Assembly: GCA_031550605.1 (NCBI GenBank)
Contig: JAVBOK010000007.1
Location: 1-21,871 of the forward strand
DNA length: 21,871 bases
Origin: FLUQ01 sp031550605
GTDB taxonomy: Bacteria; Desulfobacterota; Desulfovibrionia; Desulfovibrionales; Desulfovibrionaceae
Direction of reading: 5' to 3'
The notes beneath the pieces are model-generated. The model made no database searches. It had not been told where the DNA came from and saw only the letters and a list, made by a program, of their open reading frames with translations. The position numbers and the translations under genes are program-made. Positions 5,891 through 14,397 of the stretch are shown piece by piece. How positions within the stretch are numbered: position 1 is the first letter of the stretch; each line of letters opens with the position of its first letter.

Positions 5891-7261
5891 ATGCCCAAGA
5901 CAACGCAACAGATGCCGCCGGACGACGACGACATTCTCGACCTCACGGAAGTGGTGGAACCCGCGCCCGCGCGACCCGCCGCGTCCGGAAGCATCGGCGC
6001 CGATTTCGGGGCGGACCTTGACGCCCTGCTGGACAGTCTGGCCGCCGACAGCGCGCCGTCACCCGCGGCCGCCCCGGCCGCCAAAGCCGCGCCGTCCGCC
6101 CCCCCCGCGCCGGTGGCCGCGCCCATAGCCGACCAGACCCCGGTCAGCCATGCCGTTGACCCCAACGAAGAACTGTCGATGCCCGAAATATCCGACATCG
6201 ACGCCCTGCTGGCCGAACTGGGCGTGGCGGTTCCGGAATCCCCGGCCGCAACGGCGGGACTGGACGATCTGCCCGACGACCTCGCGGCCATGATCGCCGC
6301 GGCCCCTTCCGCCGCCCCGCGGCCCGAAGCGGCGGCGCAAGCCCCGGCCGCAACGGCGGGACTGGACGATCTGCCCGACGACCTCGCGGCCATGATCGCC
6401 GCGGCCCCTTCCGCCCCCCCGGCCGCCCCGCGGCCCGAAGCGGCGGCGCAAGCCCCGGCCGCAACGGCGGGACTGGACGGTCTGCCCGACGACCTCGCGG
6501 CCATGATCGCCGCGGCCCCTTCCGCCCCCCCGGAACGCCCGGCCCCGGAACCCGCGGACCGGGGTCAGGCGAAAAAACCTTCCATCGCGGTCACGTCCGT
6601 CGTCATGCAGCCCGCTCCGGCCGCGCCCGCTTCACCGCCGCCGGCTCCGGAGCCGGCGGACGAAGCCCCGGCCGACGACGGCATTGACCTGAACGAACTG
6701 GACGCGCTTCTGGACGGCATGCTGGCATCCGCCCCCCCCGCCGGCGGACCGGCCGCGCCGGCGGCGGCCGGATCGTTCGCGGACCCCGCGCCGCAGACGG
6801 CGGAAACCGAAGCGATGCCGGACGGCCTGCTGCTCCGGCTGGCCGACCTGGAACGCGATCTTGCCGCCCTGCAGGCCGCGGCGGACGCCCCCCCGCCCCC
6901 GGCGGACGACACCCTGTCGGCCCGCCTGACCGCGCTGGAGGAAGAACTGGCCGCCCTGCGCGCCGGACAGCCTGCGGCGGACGCGATGGAAGCGGCGGCG
7001 GCGGCGGCGGCCGGGACGAAGGCCGCCGAACTGCTCGCGCCGGGTTCCCCCCTGATGGAACAGCTGGCCGCCGGCATGGCCGACGCCGTCGCGGCCCTTG
7101 TGGAAGAGAAACTGGCCGCCCTGCTCGCGCCGGGATCGGAACCGGCGGAGCGCATCCGTGAAGAGGTCGCCGCCTCTTTCCGCCGGGATCTGGACAAGAT
7201 GGCCGCCTCCGCGGCGGCCAAGGTCATCCGCGAGGAAATCGCCGCCCTGATGCGGATGTAG
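5891..7261 (+). CDS. Ala/Pro-rich acidic repeat protein with helical C-terminus; function unknown
   Basis: A 456-residue soluble protein I do not recognise by name. An acidic N-terminal motif, D-D-D-D-I-L-D-L-T-E-V-V-E (11-23), is followed by a disordered Ala/Pro linker, three near-identical internal repeats (about 117-214), more linker, a Leu-rich probable coiled coil (313-360) and a charged helical C-terminus (377-456) ending V-I-R-E-E-I-A-A-L-M-R-M. A short motif [LI]-D-A-L-L recurs at 43-47, 103-107 and 269-273. This layout (N-terminal peptide, acidic/Pro linker, helical oligomerising tail) resembles polar scaffold proteins such as alphaproteobacterial PopZ, and the D-A-L-L motif recalls the FliM N-terminus; both are analogies only. 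The frame runs upstream to about 5465. I start at 5891 because AAGG precedes that ATG and the acidic motif begins there. A terminator follows at 7320-7372. Confidence 0.75.
   Translation: MPKTTQQMPPDDDDILDLTEVVEPAPARPAASGSIGADFGADLDALLDSLAADSAPSPAAAPAAKAAPSAPPAPVAAPIADQTPVSHAVDPNEELSMPEISDIDALLAELGVAVPESPAATAGLDDLPDDLAAMIAAAPSAAPRPEAAAQAPAATAGLDDLPDDLAAMIAAAPSAPPAAPRPEAAAQAPAATAGLDGLPDDLAAMIAAAPSAPPERPAPEPADRGQAKKPSIAVTSVVMQPAPAAPASPPPAPEPADEAPADDGIDLNELDALLDGMLASAPPAGGPAAPAAAGSFADPAPQTAETEAMPDGLLLRLADLERDLAALQAAADAPPPPADDTLSARLTALEEELAALRAGQPAADAMEAAAAAAAGTKAAELLAPGSPLMEQLAAGMADAVAALVEEKLAALLAPGSEPAERIREEVAASFRRDLDKMAASAAAKVIREEIAALMRM
6240..6531 (+). repeat. Three tandem in-frame repeats within the Ala/Pro-rich gene
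   Basis: Units begin at 6240 (102 bases), 6342 (111 bases, with a 9-base insertion) and 6453 (partial, ~79 bases). Apart from the insertion, one substitution (GAT to GGT, Asp to Gly in unit 3) is the only difference I see between units over their shared length. Each encodes P-A-A-T-A-G-L-D-D-L-P-D-D-L-A-A-M-I-A-A and an Ala/Pro spacer. Near-identity at silent sites implies recent duplication. Confidence 0.95.
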
Positions 7262-7319
7262 CGCGCCGGCCCTGCCGCGAAACAAAAAAAGGGGATGGCC
7301 GCACAGGTTCTTTCCTTTT

Positions 7320-7372
7320 CCCGTCCGGTTTCCGCCGCGGTGGCGGGCGCCATTCCCCAGGACGGGTTTTTT
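7320..7372 (+). terminator. Terminator of the Ala/Pro-rich gene
   Basis: CCCGTCC (7320-7326) pairs with GGACGGG (7360-7366), immediately followed by T6 (7367-7372). The long loop can fold an inner CCGCC/GGCGG stem. It lies about 60 bases past the stop codon. Confidence 0.72.
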
Positions 7373-7402
7373 GCGTCCGGCGGGGAAGCGTGAGAGGCGG
7401 GG

Positions 7403-7467
7403 AGAGAAAGGCTCGCCGGGCGGACCGGATGGCGAAGAAAAGGCAAAGAGAAAGGCTCGCCGGGCGG
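7403..7467. repeat. 21-base direct repeat pair
   Basis: Identical 21-base copies at 7403-7423 and 7447-7467, beginning AGAGAAAGGCTCG and ending GGGCGG, with starts 44 bases apart in the noncoding gap. They lie downstream of the terminator. No function is apparent; dispersed intergenic repeats of this type can be genome-wide families. Confidence 0.85.
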
Positions 7468-7656
7468 CCCTGCCGGGCCGCGATAAACGGGACAGGTTGT
7501 GCTGACTGAGTCTCCGCGCAGATGACGGCCGGTCGCACGTCCTGTGCGACACGGCCTGTCGGGCCGGGAAGCAGCGCAGGGCCCAGAGGTCGGGCTGCCC
7601 GGCGGGATGGCGCGCAACCGCCCCGGCCCTCGGCAGGCCCGCGTCCTGCGGGCCGG

Positions 7657-7746
7657 GTTGTGCAGCGCGCGCGGGGAAAAGGCAAAAAGGGTTGTGCAGC
7701 GCGCGGAGGTTGTGCAGCGCGCGAAGGGAAAAGGCGGGGAAAAGGC
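7657..7746. repeat. Cluster of GTTGTGCAGCGCGCG and GGGAAAAGGC repeats
   Basis: Three exact 15-base copies of GTTGTGCAGCGCGCG lie at 7657-7671, 7691-7705 and 7709-7723. They are interleaved with three exact copies of GGGAAAAGGC at 7674-7683, 7726-7735 and 7737-7746. Spacing is irregular (34 and 18 bases), unlike CRISPR. The cluster ends about 45 bases before the start of the seven-gene operon, so it could act as protein-binding sites or be mutational slippage debris. Confidence 0.85.
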
Positions 7747-7791
7747 GACCCCGGCCTTGCAGGGTTTGGTATCAAGCTCCAGGGAGCTCCG

Positions 7792-7992
7792 ATGGAAAAA
7801 ATGGACAAGGAAGCCGTTCAGGTGACCAAGGAAATCGTGGTCAAATTCATTGAAAGCGGCCGCGTGTCGCCGGCGAACTTCGAGGACGTGTTTCCGGCGG
7901 TGTACCGGGTGGTGCGCGCGACCCTGGCCGATTCCATGCCGTCCTCTCCCGGACGGGACGGCAAAGGCGGAAGGGCGGCGTCCTCCGGATGA
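7792..7992 (+). CDS. Small conserved-looking helical protein, unknown function
   Basis: A 66-residue protein, first gene of the menaquinone-purine operon. The core E-I-V-V-K-F-I-E-S-G-R-V-S-P-A-N-F-E-D-V-F-P-A-V-Y-R-V-V (14-41) reads as two or three amphipathic helices; the tail is Ser/Gly/Lys-rich and disordered. I do not recognise a named family. The spacing of hydrophobics around V-S-P-A-N-F recalls the N-terminal helical part of MucR-type regulators, but the zinc-finger half is absent, so this is only a resemblance. Translation is supported by GGGAG 6 bases before the ATG and by an ATGA overlap with ubiE (7989-7992), which suggests the two are made together. Confidence 0.75.
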   Translation: MEKMDKEAVQVTKEIVVKFIESGRVSPANFEDVFPAVYRVVRATLADSMPSSPGRDGKGGRAASSG

Positions 7993-8738
7993 CTTTCCCC
8001 CCCCGCGAAAACGCCCGGAACGGGCGTGCCCATGCCGCCGCCGTCGCGGCCATGTTCGGCCGCATCGCGGCGGACTACGACCGGGCCAACCGCCTGCTCA
8101 GCTGCGGCCTGGACATTCTGTGGCGCAGGCTTCTGGTCGGGCGCGTGGCCGCGTCCTTCGCGCCGGGTTCGCGCCGCCGGGTTCTTGACCTCGCGGCGGG
8201 CACGCTTGACATTTCCCTCTGCCTTGCCCGCAATGTCGCCGGCATCAAGGTGCTGGCCCTTGATTTCTGCCTGCCCATGCTGCAGGCCGGCGAGGGCAAG
8301 CTGCGGCGGGCCGGCGCGTACGAGCGGGGCCGTATCGCCCGCGCTGCCGGGGACGGCCTGGCACTGCCGCTGCCCGACGCCAGCATGGACGCGGTGACCG
8401 TGGCCTTCGGCCTGCGCAACATGCTGCCGCGCGAGACGGCCCTGGCCGAATGCTGCCGGGTTCTGGTCCCCGGCGGCAGTCTGTTCGTCCTGGAATTCGG
8501 CTCCGCATCCGGTCCCCTGTGGGGCGGGTTGTACAACCTGTATCTGGGCCGCGTTCTGCCCTTTCTCGGCGGGCTGATTTCCGGCGACCGCGAAGCTTAC
8601 GCCTATCTGGCCCGCACGGTGGCGGATTTCCCCCCGGCGGATGCGCTGGGCCGGGCCATGCGGGGGGCCGGATACGCCGACGTTTCGTGGGAAGCGCTGG
8701 CCGGCGGCATCGTGTACTTGCACCACGGGAAAAAATAG
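7989..8738 (+). CDS. ubiE: Demethylmenaquinone methyltransferase (UbiE/MenG family)
   Basis: A 249-residue SAM-dependent C-methyltransferase, the last step of menaquinone synthesis (demethylmenaquinone to menaquinone). SAM motif I is V-L-D-L-A-A-G-T-L-D-I (65-75). The family signature V-A-F-G-L-R-N-M is at 138-145. The second signature region, running from V-L-E-F-G (about 168-172) through L-Y-N-L-Y-L-G-R-V-L-P-F-L-G-G to Y-L-A-R-T-V-A-D-F-P, is well preserved. An oddity is G-T-L-D in motif I where most homologues have G-T-G-D. Menaquinone-specific activity is favoured over ubiquinone synthesis because mqnB and a polyprenyl synthase follow in the same operon. The start overlaps the small upstream gene; 38 bases separate it from the sugar dehydrogenase gene. 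Confidence 0.93.
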   Translation: MTFPPRENARNGRAHAAAVAAMFGRIAADYDRANRLLSCGLDILWRRLLVGRVAASFAPGSRRRVLDLAAGTLDISLCLARNVAGIKVLALDFCLPMLQAGEGKLRRAGAYERGRIARAAGDGLALPLPDASMDAVTVAFGLRNMLPRETALAECCRVLVPGGSLFVLEFGSASGPLWGGLYNLYLGRVLPFLGGLISGDREAYAYLARTVADFPPADALGRAMRGAGYADVSWEALAGGIVYLHHGKK

Positions 8739-8776
8739 GTAAAAAAACATTGCCGCCCGACGACAGGACATACCGC

Positions 8777-10092
<1,316 letters not shown>

Positions 10093-10093
<1 letters not shown>

Positions 10094-10863
10094 TGGCGGA
10101 CATGCCCCGGCCCCTCGTCCTTTTCGCGGCGACGGCCATGGAAATGCGGGCCGTCATCGCGGGCCTGGAATGCGGCGGCGAACCGCCCGCCCCCGGCGGG
10201 ATGCTGCGCGTCGCGCACCGGGGGCGCCATCTTGTCCTCGCGCTGACGGGGGTCGGTCCCGTGCTGGCGGCGATCGCCGCCGGCCGGGCGCAGACGCTGA
10301 ACCCGTCGGGCATGCTGTGCGCCGGCATCGCCGGCACCTATATTCCCGCCGCCGCCCCGCCGGGGTCCCTGGCCGTTGCGGACGCGGAAATCTGGCCCGA
10401 ATACGGCCTGGCCACGGAAACGGGCGTGGATGCCGCCGCCCTGGGCTTTCCCCTGATCGGCGGCCGGCACGACACGGACCCGCCGCCGGTCTGGGACACC
10501 CTGCCCCTTGACCCGGCGGCTTCGTTCGCCGCCCTGGGCCTGTCGCTGCCGCGCGCGGTAAATCCGGGCCGCGATCCCGGCCCGCCCCTTGTCGCCTTCG
10601 GCCCCAGCCTGACCGTGGCCGCCGCCTCGGGCACCGGCGGCCGGGCGCGGGCGCTGGCCGCCCGCCACGGCGCCCTGACCGAAAACATGGAGGGCTTTTC
10701 CCTGGCCCTGGCCGCGCGCCTTTCCGGCATCCCCTTCATTGAAATGCGTTCCATATCCAACGTGGTCGGGCAACGCGGCCCTGACGCCTGGAACATGCCC
10801 GCCGCGCTGGCGTCCCTCAGCCGGGCCGTGAACCGGGCATTTTACGGAGAAACCGCATGCTGA
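10093..10863 (+). CDS. mqnB: Futalosine hydrolase
   Basis: A 256-residue nucleoside-phosphorylase-fold hydrolase that removes hypoxanthine from futalosine to give dehypoxanthine futalosine in the alternative (Mqn) menaquinone pathway. Seen: N-terminal L-F-A-A-T-A-M-E-M (10-18), T-G-V-G-P-V-L-A-A-I-A (52-62), G-I-A-G-T-Y (78-83), E-N-M-E-G-F-S (197-203, the purine/ribose-binding block) and E-M-R-S-I-S-N-V-V-G-Q-R (217-228). The latter two distinguish MqnB from MTA/SAH nucleosidase, in which the equivalent block is E-M-E-G-A. The middle (120-165) is Pro/Gly-rich and poorly conserved. It starts in a TAATG overlap and its stop overlaps the polyprenyl synthase gene by 7 bases. The adjacent polyprenyl synthase and ubiE support the assignment. 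Confidence 0.9.
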
Positions 10864-11822
10864 CGTTCACCCGCGCCCTGCGATCCGAAGAACCCCGCAT
10901 CCATGCCGAATTGCAGTTGCAGACCGCCGCCCTGCCGGACCTGGTGCGGCCCGTGGCCGCCCACACCCTGAACGCCGGGGGCAAACGCCTGCGCCCCCTG
11001 CTGACCGTGTTCATGAGCAAGCTGCTCGGCTGCGGGCATCCGGACATCTATACCCTGGCCGCGGCCATCGAATTTTTTCACGTGGCGACCCTGATGCACG
11101 ACGATTTTCTGGACCATGCCGCCACCCGCCGGGGGAAAGCCGCGGCGCACGCCGAGTTCAGCCCGAAAGAGGCCATCCTCGGCGGCGACGCCATGCTGGC
11201 CCATGCCGCGCGCATGGTGGCGGGCCTGAACAACACGCGCCTGTCGCGCTGCTTCGCCGAGGCCGTGCTGCAGACCGCCACCGGCGAAATCGCGGAATTC
11301 GCCAACCAGGGCAACTGCGATCTCGACCACGCCACCTATCTTGCGATCATCACCGGCAAAACAGCCTGGAGCCTGCGCGCGGCCTGCGAACTGGCCGCCA
11401 TCCGCGCGGGCGGATCGGACGGGCAGATCGCCTCCGCGGCGGCGTTCGGACTGGAACTGGGCATCGCCTTCCAGATCGTGGACGACGCGCTGGATATCGC
11501 CCCGGCCGACACCATCGGCAAACCGGCGGGAGGGGACCTGCGCGAAGGCAAATGCACGCCCCTGGTCCGCTTTTACCGCGACGAACTGACGCCGGAGGCG
11601 GACGCCGCCTTTACGGCCGCCTTCACCGCCGGAACCTTCACCGACGCCGAGATCGCCGCCGTCATCGCCGCCATGCGCGCGGCCGGCTGCGAGAAAAAAA
11701 CCCGCGCCCTGGCGGACGCGCACCTCGAGCGCGCGGAAAAAGCGCTTTCGACGTTGCCAGCCGGAGCAAGACGCGATACTCTCGCCATGGTTCCGGAATT
11801 CATCAGAACCCGCAATCATTGA
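10857..11822 (+). CDS. Long-chain polyprenyl diphosphate synthase
   Basis: A 321-residue trans-prenyltransferase. The first aspartate-rich motif is D-D-F-L-D (82-86) inside E-F-F-H-V-A-T-L-M-H-D-D, and the second is D-D-A-L-D (209-213) in F-Q-I-V-D-D-A-L-D-I. G-G-K-R-L-R-P (41-47) binds isopentenyl diphosphate. The residues 4 and 5 before the first motif are small (Thr78, Ala77), which in this family allows long products, consistent with a hepta-, octa- or similar prenyl menaquinone tail. The exact chain length cannot be read from the sequence. It overlaps mqnB by 7 bases and lies 22 bases before the HDOD gene. Together with ubiE and mqnB it makes a menaquinone module. Confidence 0.9.
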   Translation: MLTFTRALRSEEPRIHAELQLQTAALPDLVRPVAAHTLNAGGKRLRPLLTVFMSKLLGCGHPDIYTLAAAIEFFHVATLMHDDFLDHAATRRGKAAAHAEFSPKEAILGGDAMLAHAARMVAGLNNTRLSRCFAEAVLQTATGEIAEFANQGNCDLDHATYLAIITGKTAWSLRAACELAAIRAGGSDGQIASAAAFGLELGIAFQIVDDALDIAPADTIGKPAGGDLREGKCTPLVRFYRDELTPEADAAFTAAFTAGTFTDAEIAAVIAAMRAAGCEKKTRALADAHLERAEKALSTLPAGARRDTLAMVPEFIRTRNH

Positions 11823-11844
11823 CGTTCAGCCCGGCGAAACGACC

Positions 11845-14397
11845 ATGTTGCCAGAAAACCCCGATCCCCGGCAGGCATCGCCGCATTGCGCGTCCCCTCT
11901 GGACGCGCTGGATCATTCATTGCAACTGGCCTTTCCCCCGGCCCTGGCCCAGCTGACCCAGGCGCTGCTGGACCCCATGCCGGAATTTTCCGTCATCGCG
12001 CGCTACCTGGCCCTGGACCCGGCCCTGGCCACGGCGGTGCTGAACGTCGCCAACTCGCCCAGCTACGGCTTTTCCCTGAAAATAACCGACCTGCAGCGCG
12101 CGGCCATCGCTTTGGGCACCCGCGAGATGTTCAAGCTGGTCATCGCCCTTGCCGTGCACAAACGCATACACGGCCTGACCAGGCGCAAGCCGGAGGCGCA
12201 GTTCGCCGACTGGCGCATCACCCTCTGGGGGGCCATCGCGGCGGAAGAAATCGCATCGGCCCTGGCCCCGCAGAAAACCGCCGAAGCCTACCTCGGCACA
12301 CTGCTCAAGGACCTGCCGCTGCTGCTCGCCCTGTGCCGCGACGACGCCCCGGACTGGCTGGCCGGCGCCCCCGCCGTCACTTTGCCCCTCGAAGGCCAGG
12401 CCGAAAAAGAACGCCGGCTCTGGGGCGCGGAGCACGCGGCCCTTACCGGGCGGATGCTGGAGCGCTGGAACCTGCCCCCGGAACTGATCCGGGCGATACA
12501 GGCCCACCACGCAACGGACGAGATCCCGAACCAGGACCCCCTGGCCCGGTGCATTTGCCTCGCCACCCGCTGGGCCGAGCTGCTGCACGGCAACATGTCC
12601 GACATCGCGCCTCTGGCCGCTTTCGAGGTGACCCTGGCCGCCGCCCTTTCGCTGCCCGCGCCGGAAATGGAAGGCCTGCGCCAGCGGTGCACCATGCTGT
12701 TCAAAACGCTGCTTTCCCAACTGGGCATTCAGGAAGGCCCCGCGCACACGCGGTTTTACGAGCACACGCTGCCGACCCTGCAGAACCTGTACTTCCTCGG
12801 GGTCGAGCTGTTCGCCGGCGAGGACGGCCTTTCCGGCATGGCCCGGCGCATGCGCCGCCATCTGCATCTGCACTGGGGCATCAACGCGTGGGAAATGAGC
12901 CTGCGCATTCCCGAAAGCCCGCTTGTTTTCCATTACCGCTGCCGCAATGACGCCCTTTTGCTCGAAGAAACCGGCCCCACGGACGCCGCCGACATCATCT
13001 GGCCCCCGGGGCTGGACCGTTTCGCCTTCATCACCTCCGGCAACCACTGGGGGCAGATCAGGCTGGCCCCCACGGACGCCCGGAAAACGCGCGAACCGCT
13101 GGCCCTGTATTTCCATTTCGCCGCCATGATGCTGGACCAGTACCACAGGGGGCACGCCCGGCAGGAAAAACAGGCCAGAACCCTGGCCCTGCTGCCCGCC
13201 GGCGTGGCCAGGCTGGACGCTTCGGGGCAGTTCGTCGACGCCAACGAGGCCTTTTTGCATCTGCTCCAGCTTCCCTCGGTGCCCCAGCGCATGGAGGTCG
13301 GCTCGCTTTTGCAGCACCGCTTCGTCACGGATATCCGCCAGGAATGGGAAGCCTTCATCGCCTCCGGGGAAACGCGCCTGAGCAAAATCATGCATCTGCG
13401 CCTCGCCTCCCCCGAATATCCCGACGGGGTGGCGCTTCTGGTCCACCGCCTGCCGGGCGGCAATCCCGAATTCCTGATGCTGCTTGAAAACGCCGCGCAT
13501 TACGCCAGTTTGCAAAAAAATTCCGCGCGCTACGGCGAATTCGTCAGCCGCATTTTCGCCGCCCTGCCCGAAACCATCATGGTGCTGGACGCGGCGGGCA
13601 CGGTCATCTGGGCCTCTGCGCCCAAGGGCAACGCCCTTGCCGGCAAGAACATCTTCACCCTGGCCAAACCCGCGACCGCGTTTTTCCAGGCCCCCTGGGA
13701 TGAAAGCTTCCTGGCCGGACTGAACCAGAGCACGGCGATGGAAGCGCGGCTGCAGATCGACCAGACGCAGGGCGTGCTCTGGGAACTGTCCTTCACGCCC
13801 ATGCCGGATTCCACCAGCCATGCCGTGCTTGTGGTGGCCCGCGATCCGGCCGCCGTGCAGCGCGTGGACGACAAGAACCGTCCCCAGAACTTTCTGGATT
13901 CCCTCACCGGCCTTGCCAGCCATTCCCAGTTGTATCTGGCGCTGGAACGGGAAATCGACCACGCGCAGCGGCTGGGAAAAACGGTGGGCTTCATTTTCTG
14001 CGACCTTGAGCAGTTCAAGCGGGTCAACGCCATGTACGGCTACCAGACGGGGGACTCCATCCTGCGCCGCGCGGGCGCGGCCATCGGCGCCGTCGCCCGC
14101 AAGGGCATCGATCTGGCCGCCCGTTTCGGCGGCGACGATTTTGCCGTGGTCGTCAACGACGCGTCCCGCGAAATGACCGCCAACATGGCCATCAAAATCC
14201 GGGAAAACGTGCACGCCGCCTGCAAGGGCGCCGTGGATGTGAACTGCGGCCTGATCCTGCTTCCCGGCGGGTGCTCCGGCCCCGGCCACGCCGTGGACGC
14301 CGCCAGAAGAGCCTGCGCCCGCGCGCGGACGACGCCGGGCCGCGTGGCCTGGGCCGAGAACAGAGAAGAAAGGGATACCCAATGCTCCAGCGTTTAG
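11845..14397 (+). CDS. HDOD-PAS-GGDEF signalling protein
   Basis: An 850-residue cytosolic signalling protein with no membrane segment. An N-terminal HDOD domain (about 25-250) shows the typical L-A-L-D-P-A-L-A-T-A-V-L-N-V-A-N-S, I-A-L-G-T-R-E-M, G-A-E-H-A-A-L-T-G-R-M-L-E-R-W-N-L-P and A-I-Q-A-H-H blocks. An uncharacterised linker region (260-440) and two PAS-like segments (about 443-550 and 562-670) follow. A GGDEF domain (680-835) ends the protein, with F-I-F-C-D-L-E-Q-F-K (716-725) and signature G-G-D-D-F (762-766). The fourth signature residue is Asp rather than Glu, no RxxD inhibitory site precedes it, and the domain end is short. It may therefore bind rather than make cyclic di-GMP, or be inactive. 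There is no strong ribosome binding site at the ATG. The stop overlaps purL by 16 bases. Confidence 0.85.
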   Translation: MLPENPDPRQASPHCASPLDALDHSLQLAFPPALAQLTQALLDPMPEFSVIARYLALDPALATAVLNVANSPSYGFSLKITDLQRAAIALGTREMFKLVIALAVHKRIHGLTRRKPEAQFADWRITLWGAIAAEEIASALAPQKTAEAYLGTLLKDLPLLLALCRDDAPDWLAGAPAVTLPLEGQAEKERRLWGAEHAALTGRMLERWNLPPELIRAIQAHHATDEIPNQDPLARCICLATRWAELLHGNMSDIAPLAAFEVTLAAALSLPAPEMEGLRQRCTMLFKTLLSQLGIQEGPAHTRFYEHTLPTLQNLYFLGVELFAGEDGLSGMARRMRRHLHLHWGINAWEMSLRIPESPLVFHYRCRNDALLLEETGPTDAADIIWPPGLDRFAFITSGNHWGQIRLAPTDARKTREPLALYFHFAAMMLDQYHRGHARQEKQARTLALLPAGVARLDASGQFVDANEAFLHLLQLPSVPQRMEVGSLLQHRFVTDIRQEWEAFIASGETRLSKIMHLRLASPEYPDGVALLVHRLPGGNPEFLMLLENAAHYASLQKNSARYGEFVSRIFAALPETIMVLDAAGTVIWASAPKGNALAGKNIFTLAKPATAFFQAPWDESFLAGLNQSTAMEARLQIDQTQGVLWELSFTPMPDSTSHAVLVVARDPAAVQRVDDKNRPQNFLDSLTGLASHSQLYLALEREIDHAQRLGKTVGFIFCDLEQFKRVNAMYGYQTGDSILRRAGAAIGAVARKGIDLAARFGGDDFAVVVNDASREMTANMAIKIRENVHAACKGAVDVNCGLILLPGGCSGPGHAVDAARRACARARTTPGRVAWAENREERDTQCSSV

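Larger units (their letters stand above)
7262..7791. other. Repeat-rich intergenic region
   Basis: A 530-base gap. It holds the terminator of the upstream gene (7320-7372), a 21-base direct repeat pair (7403/7447), a cluster of 15-base and 10-base repeats (7657-7746) and a purine-rich bias on the plus strand. Reading frames here on either strand are low-complexity Arg/Pro/Gly strings without ribosome binding sites. I found no convincing promoter for the downstream operon. Transcription may start inside this region from a weak or activated promoter. Confidence 0.6.

Noticed and set aside
7657..7746. CRISPR array
   Set aside because: The 15-base repeats have irregular spacing (34 and 18 bases), no spacer-like sequences of constant length and no cas genes nearby.
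7741..7791. Sigma-54 promoter before the small gene
   Set aside because: A GG and a TTGC are present, but the GG-to-GC spacing is 13 bases rather than the required 10.
14271..14381. Earlier start of purL at 14271
   Set aside because: The 37 extra residues are Arg-rich antiphase translation of the GGDEF end. The ATG at 14382 has AAGGG and starts the PurS domain.
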